Below are positions 53,602 through 63,288 of a stretch of DNA of 64,000 bases, in pieces. Position 1 is the stretch's first letter. Each line of letters begins with the position of its first letter. The position numbers and the translations under genes were made by a program. This DNA is from Craspedostauros australis (lineage: Eukaryota; Bacillariophyta; Bacillariophyceae; Mastogloiales; Achnanthaceae): contig JAMXDE010000005.1 in the NCBI GenBank assembly GCA_026770025.1, forward strand, positions 1,922,001 through 1,986,000. Direction: 5' to 3'. A model generated the notes under the pieces. The model did no database searches and was not told the DNA's origin. It saw only the letters and a list, made by a program, of their open reading frames with translations.

Positions 53602-55683
53602 ATGATGACAAGTACTGAAAAAGAAGGTGCCGTCTCACCGCCTGCAGAGAAAGATGCCACCACTCCGGAGCCATCTACTGCCGACTGCGCACCAGCGCAG
53701 ATCTTCGCCCATGCCGAGTTGGTGCAACAAGACCAAGCGAGCGTGTCTCTGGATCAACGACGACGCATCGAGGCCGAGATAACACAGAGAGCGCTGGCGG
53801 AGGCGCCGGAGGCCCAGGTCGTTGTCCACCGTCCTCAGGACAGCAGCGACTCCTCCACCCCTCCGAAGGGAGAAGAGCAGAGGCGGGGACGAATAGGCCT
53901 CCTCTTGCTTTGCTTTTCTGTTGCTGTCATCGCTGTTGTTGTTATCGCTCTCGCGGCGAGTGGTCGATTCGAGAAATCGAACAAATCGACTAGAAATGAT
54001 AAACAGCCCATCAACAGCGTCAACATCACTGACGTCCCTGAGAGCACAGCTGTTCCAACGACATCTTCCCCAACGACATCTTCCCTGACCGAAGAAGTAT
54101 CTGAAACACCGTCAATCTCGGTCAACCCCACACCATCGCCATCGATGCATCCGACGCACTCGCCGACCTTGGGCGACAACCAAGACTGCGACGCAGCGCA
54201 CCCAGTTGGCATCGGGTACAGTAACAGAGCCGTGGGCTCCATCGCAAACCGGACCATCGAAGACGTGCATCAGTTTGTATGCGCACAGCAAGTTTTCCTC
54301 GCCAATCCTGGCTTGTGGTATCGGTTTCAGTCAGAGAAGACGCAACCTGTTACAACACACGTGACGGATGGCTACTTCGCACATGTCTTCGGCGCTCCGA
54401 CATCTGTGCACCACTTAATCTCATGTTCCTTCATGTTATGCGTCTCGTCGATACTGTACGAACCAACCACACGACGCGAATCATGGATTGCGGAAGCGGG
54501 CAAAGTCTATCTCGTCGCAGTTCTATTCGACGCAAGCCCAAGCTCAACTATATTCGAGCTGAGCTTGCTGCCGAATGACAATTCGATGTTCCCCTATGGC
54601 CCCATCACGCCTGACTGGGCACTCTTTCCTGGATCGGTCGCAGTTGGCACATCCTTGATTCCGTCTGACGGCGACAGTTCATCCATTCGTGGTGGGAACG
54701 ACAGAAGACTTAGCATCAATAACAGCTTCGGCAGCGCAAACACCATGGCAGATGAAAGCCTGGCCCCATCTTGTGGTTCGGCCACAGCTCAGACCACCGG
54801 TGGCGCGTGGTACAGCGTGATCGGAAATGGTGAGTTGATTGAAGTGGCCACATGCGGCCTCGCTGATTGGGACACTCAGATCTCCGTCTTTGAGCTTGAA
54901 ACGTACGTTGGTGCTGACCTTACTCCTGCTGATGCTGCGGCTGATACTGAGTATGACCGCTGGCGCAGGGGTGAGATCAGCTTCGAAGCCTTGTTGTCAT
55001 CTCGTACCAACCACATGCAGTGCGTGGTTGGCGACGACGACAGTTGCGGCGCACAGCAGAGCAGAACCGTCTGGAGCAGCAAAGAAGGGCACATATACTA
55101 TGTTCTGGTGCACGGAAAGCCTGGCCAGGGAGGCGACTTTCAAGTTTCCATCGCTGATGCTTCAATCCCTGAAGTGATCGATGGTGATCATTGCACCAAT
55201 GCGCTCGACACCAATCATGCCGTCTTCGTCATATCCAATGATCCCATCATTATCGGCGACAACATCATCTCAGATGAGGACTTGATTGATTGCAGTATGG
55301 GTGGAGACATCTTCTTGGATTCGGCGACCCCTGACGCCAATGTCCCATCTGACTGCCACCATAACCTCGGATTTCCGCGGCTGAATAGCACGGATCCAAC
55401 TGGACTGTGGTACCGAGTGGACGGAACGGGTAAGTTGTTCACCCTCAAGGCACCATACTTCACAAATGGCGCGCAAGAGGCCCTGGGTCTGTCCGTGATG
55501 GGTTATCCCAGAAGGCTGAGGAGTGCAGGGTGCGACCAACTCATCTGCATGATCCAAGACTGCATCAACGGGTGCTCTTGGCAGACCGACAAGGACTACA
55601 CGTACGTCCTGTATGGTTACGGGTTCCCAGAAATCACCGGGCTGCACGGTTTGAGCTTTTACATCATCGAAACTGAATCTTAG
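53602..55683 (+). CDS. Single-pass surface protein with Ser/Thr/Pro stalk and repeated ectodomain
   Basis: 693 residues. The N-terminal 95 are cytosolic and acidic. One membrane helix at about 98-118 (LLLLCFSVAVIAVVVIALAA) makes it type II. A Ser/Thr/Pro stalk follows (TTSSPTTSSLTEEVSETPSI … SPSMHPTHSPT). The ectodomain consists of three related modules, each with a G-x-W-Y-R/S element: GLWYRFQSEKTQPV, GAWYSVIGNGELIEV and GLWYRVDGTGKLFTL. Each module goes on to a strand of the type …YVLVHG or YTYVLYGYGF. This resembles the bacterial pre-peptidase C-type beta-sandwich found in many diatom surface proteins. Domain layout matches the propeller protein at 21354. Paired Cys residues (for instance GCDQLICMIQDCINGC) suggest disulfides. 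Function unknown. Confidence 0.78.
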   Translation: MMTSTEKEGAVSPPAEKDATTPEPSTADCAPAQIFAHAELVQQDQASVSLDQRRRIEAEITQRALAEAPEAQVVVHRPQDSSDSSTPPKGEEQRRGRIGLLLLCFSVAVIAVVVIALAASGRFEKSNKSTRNDKQPINSVNITDVPESTAVPTTSSPTTSSLTEEVSETPSISVNPTPSPSMHPTHSPTLGDNQDCDAAHPVGIGYSNRAVGSIANRTIEDVHQFVCAQQVFLANPGLWYRFQSEKTQPVTTHVTDGYFAHVFGAPTSVHHLISCSFMLCVSSILYEPTTRRESWIAEAGKVYLVAVLFDASPSSTIFELSLLPNDNSMFPYGPITPDWALFPGSVAVGTSLIPSDGDSSSIRGGNDRRLSINNSFGSANTMADESLAPSCGSATAQTTGGAWYSVIGNGELIEVATCGLADWDTQISVFELETYVGADLTPADAAADTEYDRWRRGEISFEALLSSRTNHMQCVVGDDDSCGAQQSRTVWSSKEGHIYYVLVHGKPGQGGDFQVSIADASIPEVIDGDHCTNALDTNHAVFVISNDPIIIGDNIISDEDLIDCSMGGDIFLDSATPDANVPSDCHHNLGFPRLNSTDPTGLWYRVDGTGKLFTLKAPYFTNGAQEALGLSVMGYPRRLRSAGCDQLICMIQDCINGCSWQTDKDYTYVLYGYGFPEITGLHGLSFYIIETES

Positions 55684-56289
55684 AGGGGTGACTGGGCAAG
55701 GAAGAGTGGAGTACCGGTGTCCACGAATAGTCTGACGATCTGTATAGTAGAGTACGACCTACTCTACATGTACTCCACAGTGTCAAAGATGAGGAAACTC
55801 GTATTATGCAAGGCGCAAACATCCTCCTCCAGCGTCAGCGCCAGTCACCATTGCACAATCGAGAAAGTAATCGTAAAATTGGCCCTGGAGACCACTCAGC
55901 AGCCTGCACAGTCTTCCATGCTCTGCATTCCCTCCTCCTTGGCTGCGACACTCTCTCGCTCTAGCTTCGAGTACAACTAACTCTTCTCCAATCTTTTGCT
56001 GGCGAAAACTCCGCGAAAAAGGTTGTCCTGTTTGTGCCCATTTTAGGGGTACATTCTTGAATGTGTATTTGCAATAAGGTTCAGATCAGTTGAACAACGT
56101 GTCACCACCACAAAACGCACAGAACACGAAACAGATTCATCCCACAAACACGTGTGGTGTTCCTTTTCTCAAAACGACGAAAGGAACAAAAACAATTGCA
56201 TCCATGAAACGAGAAGTGTCTTCAACGTTCAACATTCTACAGCACAAACCAGCAGAGGACAAGTTCAGCATTCCGGAGGAATACAAAGC
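55684..56289. other. Intergenic region and leader
   Basis: A/T- and A/C-rich spacer. The downstream frame is open from 56152 but looks like leader. No gene seen. Confidence 0.4.
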
Positions 56290-58197
56290 ATGGATGATCC
56301 AAGCCCAACTGTCTCTAACACAAAGACGCCGCCTCCTGATGCCTCCCAGGATTCATGCGAAAGCGAGAGCGCGGGCGACGCAGACGATGCGTACGGCAAG
56401 ACCTGCGCCATGCTGTCAGAACAATTGGTGTCTTCGGAACACTTTGCGAGAATCCAAGAGAAACTCCGAGCCAACCCGGATGGCCTTCGCCTCGAGGCGC
56501 TGAAACAAGGCTTCCCTGCAGCATTTGAAGACATCGGAGACTGGAAGTTCGAGGAGGATCTCAATGGTTCGGCCGACTTTCCTGACGATGACGACGAATG
56601 GATGTGCCGTGTGTTGTGCGGATGCCCCGGATTTTCCTCGACTGATGCGGATGGCTGCATCATCAAGAGTTCACAGTCCCTCCAGCCTGATGCACAGCCT
56701 GACACAGTCCCAGCAGCAGGAGTATCAGCAAAAGGAACAGGAGTTTCTGCGCTGATCCAGTCCGTCGCTGATCAGCTCCAGAAACTCCCCTTGTACACCA
56801 ACGCACTGGTCAAGCTCAGCCAACATCAGAATGGCATGGCTTTCGACACCTTCCTTCGGGAGAATGAAGAGCTGTCATCAGAGATGGAAGATATCAAATT
56901 TGACATCGAGCTGGCAAGCGATATAGAGACAGACGATGACAACGAAAGCAGCGGCGGGGACAGCGGCGACGACAGCGGTTGGAAGGCACAAGTATTCCGG
57001 GCGTGCTCTGACCTACAGTCAACAATCGATGACAAAGGATCCTTGGTCTTTGCTGTCACCGATGGTGCCGCTGCCGTTGCCGTTGCCGCTGCCCCCAATG
57101 CGAACGATGCAAAAGACGATACAATGGATGCAGAAGAGCAACCATTGTCTCCCATCCTCCTTAACGACGACGACGTCGATGTCTACAACAACATTTACGG
57201 TGATATTGATGACTTTGTTGGCCATGGCAACAAGGATCATGGCAAGGAAGTCCCTCCACGCAAACAAGCACGATCGAACCATCGAGAGGCACGGCCAGAT
57301 CGGGGTCGCGACTCCCGAAGGCAACAGCACAAACGGGACAAACGACGCCCACACCAACATCAACAACAAGAGCGACACGAAGAGCAGCGACAAGAGCAAG
57401 GCTCTCGCACGTACAGTGAGCGCCAATACCAGTGGCTCATGGAGCAGCTCCAACAGGCGGAGGTCGAGAACACCATGTTGAAAAGTGCGAATCGCGAACA
57501 GCAAACCAAACTCCATGCCATGAATAGATACAAGGAGCAGAGCATAAATCTGAAGGATAAGATCAGATGCATGGGAAAGGAGCTGAGAGATTTGAAGTCC
57601 CTGATCACATCCAACGACATTGAGCAGCGTCCATCGTCGTCGCCATTAGCTTCGCCTCTCACCAAAATCAACATTAGCGAACTCCAAGACACATTGGCCG
57701 AAAGCCAGGCCGACTTGAAGAAAGAACAAGCCCTGAACCGGCAGCTGAAACAGAGCATGCAAGAAAAGCAGACCAATCTCGAAGACACAACCGAGCGGTT
57801 GACTGACACGCGTAAGCAACTTCGAGTGTTGAAGGCACTGCACAAAAAGTTGCTGGCATCAAACGGGAGGTCAAACGCAGCAGCAGCACAATCACCTGCA
57901 TCCAGGTCGCCCTCACTTTCCAGACGACGGATTGGTGGAGGAATCACCATCCGCGCGTTGGCTGGTGAACCTCATGTTCCGTCCCCGAAGGGGAAGTACC
58001 GAGAGATGAAGGATGAAAACACGACACTCAAACGGATGGTTGACGATCTGTACACGCAGCTTGAAAAGGAGCAGTCCGAGAAGAAGAAGGCTGCTCGAAT
58101 CGCCATCAAAGAAAAAGGAATGCGAACTTTGGTCGAGAAATCACTGGCTGGTTTGAAGAAGACAACCGGAATGCAAGAGATCATCGAGATTGACTGA
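56290..58197 (+). CDS. Coiled-coil protein with duplicated N-terminal module
   Basis: 635 residues from the Met of MDDPSPTV; the frame could extend back to 56152. The N-terminal half has two copies of a module: FARIQEKLRANPDGLRLEAL … FEDIGDWKFEEDL, and LVKLSQHQNGMAFDTFLREN … MEDIKFDIEL. Each is followed by an acidic stretch and a WxxxVxxxC element (EWMCRVLCGCPGF, GWKAQVFRACSDL). A Lys/Arg/His/Gln-rich linker comes next. From about residue 375 to 520 there is long heptad coiled coil (YQWLMEQLQQAEVENTMLKS, DTLAESQADLKKEQALNRQL), and a second coiled coil runs at the C-terminus (LKRMVDDLYTQLEKEQSEKK). It is probably a structural or adaptor protein. I recognise no family. Confidence 0.75.
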   Translation: MDDPSPTVSNTKTPPPDASQDSCESESAGDADDAYGKTCAMLSEQLVSSEHFARIQEKLRANPDGLRLEALKQGFPAAFEDIGDWKFEEDLNGSADFPDDDDEWMCRVLCGCPGFSSTDADGCIIKSSQSLQPDAQPDTVPAAGVSAKGTGVSALIQSVADQLQKLPLYTNALVKLSQHQNGMAFDTFLRENEELSSEMEDIKFDIELASDIETDDDNESSGGDSGDDSGWKAQVFRACSDLQSTIDDKGSLVFAVTDGAAAVAVAAAPNANDAKDDTMDAEEQPLSPILLNDDDVDVYNNIYGDIDDFVGHGNKDHGKEVPPRKQARSNHREARPDRGRDSRRQQHKRDKRRPHQHQQQERHEEQRQEQGSRTYSERQYQWLMEQLQQAEVENTMLKSANREQQTKLHAMNRYKEQSINLKDKIRCMGKELRDLKSLITSNDIEQRPSSSPLASPLTKINISELQDTLAESQADLKKEQALNRQLKQSMQEKQTNLEDTTERLTDTRKQLRVLKALHKKLLASNGRSNAAAAQSPASRSPSLSRRRIGGGITIRALAGEPHVPSPKGKYREMKDENTTLKRMVDDLYTQLEKEQSEKKKAARIAIKEKGMRTLVEKSLAGLKKTTGMQEIIEID

Positions 58198-58696
58198 CAT
58201 TCTCTGAGCAACTACAGGCACCGTGTGGGCGCCATTCTCGAAGCTCCGCAAGCAAATGCTGACGATTCATTCCATTCGCACAGGAATATGTTGGAGGGGT
58301 ACCATGCCCTCCAAAGGTACCGCATTTGCGCTTGCATTTGCACTTCAATTCTACTGTCTACATTATGCCAGCACAATCTCCATCCCATGCCCTCGTTTTT
58401 TTTTCATGGGCGGATCGATGCATGCGGTATGCGCCCTCTCAAGATCCACACTGTCACGCGCAAGCACACTACATTTCACATGCACAACATACATGACATA
58501 CGTTCCATATCATACAATGCATGAAACGATAGGAAAGTGGCAACTTGAACCATTTTCAAGTTACACTGTTTGAAAACTACAGTACTCGTAGGTACGATCG
58601 TTTCAAAAACTGCCTTGGCAAAAGCCAGTGTACTCTGGATGGTGGGGTGGCTGTGCGGACCAATGGGACTGTGCCATTCTCGCAAATGGCCCATCC
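58198..58696. other. Convergent 3' spacer
   Basis: 3' flanks of two converging genes. It contains a TACTCGTA octamer at 58583-58590. No gene seen. Confidence 0.4.
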
Positions 58697-59437
58697 TCAA
58701 TGGGAGGAATGGAGGCAATGGATGCAGTGGTTGTAGCACCCGTGGTGGACACAGATATTGGGGTGGTCGCAGAAGGTGTTGAAGAGACTTTTACTGGAAT
58801 GCTTGTCCTTGGTGAAGTACCATCCGACGGTCGTGACGTCTCTGAACGTGTCTTTGAGTCCTTCTGCCTTCATGACCTTGACGACCAAGGAACGCGGGCC
58901 GGCTCCTGGCATCTCCAACGTGGTCTCGGTGTCTTCATCGCACGCCAAGTTGTAACGGCACTTCAGACTGATGCCGTAAATGCGCTCAACCTTCTCCTGC
59001 TTGGCGAGCTCTGCGAAGGCCTCAAGGAAGACCTCGTCGCATGCAGCCTCAATCGCTTCTTCCAACTCTGCCTTGTGTTGGTCGTCCGACGGGATGACGT
59101 ACTCCAGCGGGACCAGACCAGGCTTCCCGTCCGCCTTGATTGGGAGGAACATGTAGGGAATGGAGCTAGCTGCTTCGTTCTCCGGCAATGGCTTGATGTG
59201 GATCTCATTCGATTCTTGCTTGGCCACCTTCTTTTCTCCATCCTTGAGCTGGAAGTGGCGGTGCGTGAGGCAAAGGAAAAGGTGTTTCTCCTTGCCGTGG
59301 GCTAGGAAAAGATCTCCGAACTTGTTGAGGACGGGACACATGTGCCTGAGCTCTTTCTTGCTGTCTCCGTAATGACGAACATCGTGGAAGTCGTGCACCA
59401 AGCTGTTGAAGGAGGAAGTGCTGAATGCGAGGATCAT
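58697..59437 (-). CDS. Unrecognised protein with Cys/His-rich tail
   Basis: 246 residues that I cannot place in a family. It begins MILAFSTSSFNSLVHDFHDV and looks like one folded alpha/beta domain: NKFGDLFLAHGKEKHLFLCL, a lysine-rich loop, IPYMFLPIKADGKPGLVPLE, an acidic helix (AELEEAIEAACDEVFLEAFA), VERIYGISLKCRYNLACDED and RSLVVKVMKAEGLKDTF. The last 25 residues are strikingly Cys/His-rich (CDHPNICVHHGC, then NHCIHC), like a metal-binding tail. It is also possible that the true C-terminus lies near the conserved-looking WYFTKDK and that the tail is read-through into 3' flank. There is no signal peptide or membrane helix. Confidence 0.65.
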   Translation of the reverse strand: MILAFSTSSFNSLVHDFHDVRHYGDSKKELRHMCPVLNKFGDLFLAHGKEKHLFLCLTHRHFQLKDGEKKVAKQESNEIHIKPLPENEAASSIPYMFLPIKADGKPGLVPLEYVIPSDDQHKAELEEAIEAACDEVFLEAFAELAKQEKVERIYGISLKCRYNLACDEDTETTLEMPGAGPRSLVVKVMKAEGLKDTFRDVTTVGWYFTKDKHSSKSLFNTFCDHPNICVHHGCYNHCIHCLHSSH

Positions 59438-60496
59438 GGTTGGCTAGGGGGTAGAGTTGTTGGTGAAAGGATGCGGGTGAAGAATTGGTGCAAGGGAAGT
59501 GTTGTCTCTCGCTCTGATGAGTTTCGTCAGAATATGAGAAGGCGCGAACAAGAAACAATAGTATTCGGAATCAGTTGCCTGCCTGCACACATCGACCAGC
59601 AGAGCTGCCAAGTCTCTCCCTCATTGACTCACTCGCTGACTCTCTCTCTCTTGTCGCCTCTGTGGCGACCTTGTACGGAGATCGAGGTTGGACATCCAAA
59701 GATAAGCGAGGGGGGAAACGTCCATGCTATAATCGCACGAGCAGATCAGGAGTAGAGCATGGTAGATCTCGCCATGGAAAGAAGGTTCGCAGAACAGATG
59801 ATGTCGATGACATCACCTTCGTCCTTGCCCTTGGTCGCACACCAGACGTGCCGCGTTGGTGTCCGGCAGAGTAGCCATGGTGTCATACGATCTCGTCACG
59901 CAAACACCCTTGCTGACACTGACCTCTTGTTCTGTATCAGCTGACGTCGCATGTTCTTGGACTCCGTCACCTTGAAGTTGAAGAGAAATCTCGGTTTGGA
60001 ACTTTCATGTTTGATTTTGACTTCATACTCGTCGTGTCATGCCATACTCGTAGGTGCGCATGGTGGTCGTGGGAACATATCCAACCGACGATCAATCCGC
60101 AATCCATGTTGCTTTGATGCCGTTCGTTCCTCTCGAAGATTCTTCATCTTTCTCCTTGCTGGTTTGGTGCGATCATAGCTTTGGGTCTGCAACGCAGGTG
60201 AGGTGCGAGCATCGTTCGCGTGTTCGCATTTTTGGAAGTCGGGGCAAATTTGATTTGTCTGCAGAAGAATGAAAATGTCGTATTGTTCGTCGCCACATCC
60301 TGTTCTGTTCGCCATGTTGTTCGACAATTCGGATTGCGAATACATGCAAGGGGGACGCACTAACATTTGTTTGTGTCTGCGTTTGTGCGGTCGCAAGAGA
60401 CCAACCCAGAACTGTTCTGTGGTACAGCGTCATCGCTTTTGAGGAAATGGGAGAGATAGAATAGACAGACTTCCAGGGCACGCTCCTACTTCGCAG
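59438..60496. other. Intergenic region
   Basis: About 1 kb without a supported gene. It has a TACTCGTA octamer at 60045-60052 and a short CTCACTCGCTGACTCTC stretch at about 59628. Confidence 0.45.
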
Positions 60497-61696
60497 CTAC
60501 CCCACGCTGAGATGTCCGCTGTCTTCCGTCCACTCTTTTAATTGCCATTCCATGCCGCACTTCAAGCCAGATACTTCCGCATCCATGATCCTTGTGGCGG
60601 CTTCGGCGTCGCTCGCGGCAAGGAGGAGCATCTTTGAGCCGTCCGCGCTCTCGCTGTCTGCGTCACTGTCATTTTCCGGATGGAATCCAGAGATCAGGCA
60701 CTCACCCTTCAATCGTTGCACGTTGGCCCATTTGCGGTGCATCGCAGCAGATTGTTTGCTGGTATTGCCCGGTGCGCTCTTCAAATGTCCAGTAACCATG
60801 AACCATCTCTCGCCGGGATTTGGTGTCGAGCGGACCAGCTTCAGCTCCAGGTCGTACCATAGCTCTTGGCCGTGGACGATCGGACTTGGCCTCAGGACTG
60901 AGAATCCGCACCTGACATAAAATCCCAGCAAGTGATTCTTCGCGAGGAGCACTAGTCTCGTGATGGGCGATATCGTTCCATCTCCATGCGCCTGCAGCTG
61001 TTGCTGCTGCTTCATCTCCTTGATGTACTGCGTGAGCATGACAGTCGCTACACCCTGCCGTCGGTAGATGCCTTCCACCACCACGCTGTGAATCGCCAAC
61101 AACGCACCGTCGGGATTGTGCGCCGACATGCTCTCTTCCGTGAAGTCTTGGCATCGCGTGCCGCACACAAAACCGATGATCTGGTCTTCATCGTCGTCGT
61201 CGTCGTTGCTGCTGTCGTCTTTGGAAGCACCTGGTCTGTAGCACAGCAGGAAGTAATCGGATGCATTCTGTTGGCGGTGAGTCAGTCCCTCCTTCGTGGC
61301 GGCTTCATCTTCGGGGTACGATGCGGACTCGATCTGGTAGCACCGTTCAATGTCGTCTGGCGTGGGGTGTCGGTAAAGCAACGATGCGATCAACGCCGTA
61401 CTTTCTTCGCTGGACTTCGACATTGCTTGCTGCGATGATGAATACCTTCGAGACACGGGCAGCGATGGATAGCCCGATTGCGTATCGCATGTGCCGTCGT
61501 GCCTGCTGATGATGCCAATCCTTCGCCCTTCGATCGTTGTGATGCCGATGCTGCTAACACTGACCGGAAGCGAGAAAGCTTCGATTGTGTTCAGCTTCTT
61601 GAGACAGCACAGCAACAGAAATGATGGCAAGATCGCGAGTGCGGCTCGCCTGAACGATGGATTTTTCATCAAACTTTGAGACGTCGTTGTGCGCAC
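60497..61696 (-). CDS. Plastid-targeted AANAT-type N-acetyltransferase fused to a YCII-like domain
   Basis: 399 residues. The N-terminus has a signal-peptide core (AALAILPSFLLLCCL, about 18-32), then IEAFSLP with the A-F at 40-41. This is the signal plus ASAFAP-like transit signature of diatom plastid proteins, followed by a Ser/Arg-rich stretch. The GNAT domain covers about 105-285: HPTPDDIERCYQIESASYPE, IIGFVCGTR, DGALLAIHSVVVEGIYRRQG with the CoA loop RRQGVA at 212-217, and KNHLLGFYVRCGFSVLRPSP. The Y-P-E-D-E and H-S-V-V-V elements are those of arylalkylamine N-acetyltransferases, which acetylate serotonin and related amines. Residues 297-391 resemble YCII proteins (WFMVTGHLKS … MHRKWANVQRLKGECLISGF … GMEWQLKEWTED). 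An Asp-rich insert lies at about 160-171. Confidence 0.78.
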   Translation of the reverse strand: MRTTTSQSLMKNPSFRRAALAILPSFLLLCCLKKLNTIEAFSLPVSVSSIGITTIEGRRIGIISRHDGTCDTQSGYPSLPVSRRYSSSQQAMSKSSEESTALIASLLYRHPTPDDIERCYQIESASYPEDEAATKEGLTHRQQNASDYFLLCYRPGASKDDSSNDDDDDEDQIIGFVCGTRCQDFTEESMSAHNPDGALLAIHSVVVEGIYRRQGVATVMLTQYIKEMKQQQQLQAHGDGTISPITRLVLLAKNHLLGFYVRCGFSVLRPSPIVHGQELWYDLELKLVRSTPNPGERWFMVTGHLKSAPGNTSKQSAAMHRKWANVQRLKGECLISGFHPENDSDADSESADGSKMLLLAASDAEAATRIMDAEVSGLKCGMEWQLKEWTEDSGHLSVG

Positions 61697-62168
61697 GGAA
61701 AGCTGTCCAGAATCGGCAATCGAAAATCACTGCGATATTGCTTGGGTAATTGGAGGACTTATAGCATTCACGCATGGTAGAGCTATCGGTGTACCCGTAT
61801 GTCGGTCCCGACGATGCCGCCGATGATGTGCATCCAAACCAAGAGGTATCTTGCTGCGTGCTTTGCCTCCACGAGCCGTCGTATCGCCCACGTGTGCGTC
61901 GTTGGTTGGGAGGTGGTTTGATGTGTTGTGAGAAAGATCCCGTTTTCTGTTTCTTGTTGGCGCCAAACTGACGAAGGTCAGACGCCAATGAACATCGTTG
62001 TTGTTGGTGGTGGTGGTTTGGTGTTGGTCACAACAGACGCAGCGTGAAAACAGACCATCGTCGCAGTCGTAGCGGACAGCACCCTATCGTCACAGACCGT
62101 GTGCATACATAGTCGTACGACCTGTCCATACCACCCACGTCCAGCCCACTTCACCCTCTGTGACAAAC
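61697..62168. other. Divergent promoter region
   Basis: Head-to-head spacer between the acetyltransferase and LYR-protein genes. No gene seen. Confidence 0.4.
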
Positions 62169-62956
62169 ATGAGCGCCGCAAGAAGCAAGGTCATCTCCGC
62201 CTTCCGCCGGCTGAACCGTGCCCGCATCAGTCTGTTCAAGGGCGACGATCACGCCATGCAGGTGTCACGGCAACAGATGAGGGCGGAGTTTGATCGCAAC
62301 AAGAACATTGCCAGCTCTGGACTGCAGTGGGAGGTCCTGGTTGCGGGGATCGACGAGGCCGCCACCATGCTGCAGCATGAAATCGTTCGAGGCAACCTCA
62401 ATGAAGACACGGGGCGGTATGGTGCGTGTCATGGCGTGGCGTGATGTGGTGCTGCTGCGACACACGACGTTCTGGAGGAGATCAGGAACGATTCCAACTG
62501 GCGACAAAGCAGATCAATCGAGGACTCATGTTTGTTATCGCAATGCGCCGGGAGCATTTCCATGAACTTCAGTCATATGTTGAGAGCAAGGGTGCTTCCC
62601 AATCAAACGTTCCCTTGGCTGTTGATGATTTGGCATGTACTGCTTTGAACCGCAACGGTACTCGATTGCATCCAAGATCTCAGGTTGATCTCACATCAAT
62701 GCCCACCTTTCTCTGCTGCCATCCATTCTCACCGATTCCATCGCCATTGCTATTGCTATAACGAATACCGCTGTCACCACGCCACACTACAAAACGAAAC
62801 GATACGACAGAGGTTAAAATTGAAAGGAAGCACGTGAAAGGCTCTGGCACAGGCGAAGCGAAACCAGAGTTGGAACCAATCACTGAGGATACCTACAAGC
62901 GAATGAAAGACCCAACAGCGGTGGAAGTGTCCAAGAGTTGCGGTTCCAACAAGTAA
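62169..62956 (+). CDS. LYR-motif complex III assembly factor, LYRM7/MZM1 type, two exons
   Basis: Exon 1 is 62169-62421 and exon 2 is 62811-62956, giving 132 residues. The 389-base intron (GTGCGT…GACAG, phase 1) joins Y-G/AG-V to give TGRY-E-VKIERKH, as in MZM1 relatives. LYRM7/MZM1 binds the Rieske iron-sulfur protein in the mitochondrial matrix and holds it for insertion into complex III. The start MSAARSKVISAFRRLNRARI carries the LYR-like element (here L-N-R), with the helix SRQQMRAEFDRNKNI typical of the subfamily. Exon 2 encodes a basic then acidic tail (KPELEPITEDTYKRMKDP). A GTG nine bases upstream is in frame but not a likely start. Confidence 0.85.
62422..62810 (+). other. Intron of the LYRM7/MZM1-type gene
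   Basis: GTGCGT donor, CGACAG acceptor, phase 1. Without splicing the protein ends in GACHGVA, which lacks the family's conserved end. Confidence 0.82.
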
Positions 62957-63288
62957 ATGGTCTCTCTAGATTGCAACACGCAAGCACCGAACATGCCTAT
63001 TGTAATTTTTCTTTGTGCCTGCCATCCGTTTCTCGTTGACCGACATCCACAACACCAGTTTTGTGTTGTGCGACTGCGGGTGTTTCTGGCATTGCCATCA
63101 TGATGATGAGCCTTTGTTGCGAGGCGCCGCTGCTTCCCTCGCATCTGCATCTGTGTCTAAGCATAGAGGGCTTGTTACCGATTTCACCGAAGAATGGTGC
63201 CTTCCATGCATTCATCCACCCGTCCAAGTGCCCACCCCGTGACGCATGATATATGGCACATGACGACCAACGCGAGCAGTCGCGACCA
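62957..63288. other. Convergent 3' spacer
   Basis: 3' flanks of the LYR gene and the TRAPPC6 gene. I see nothing else in it. Confidence 0.4.
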
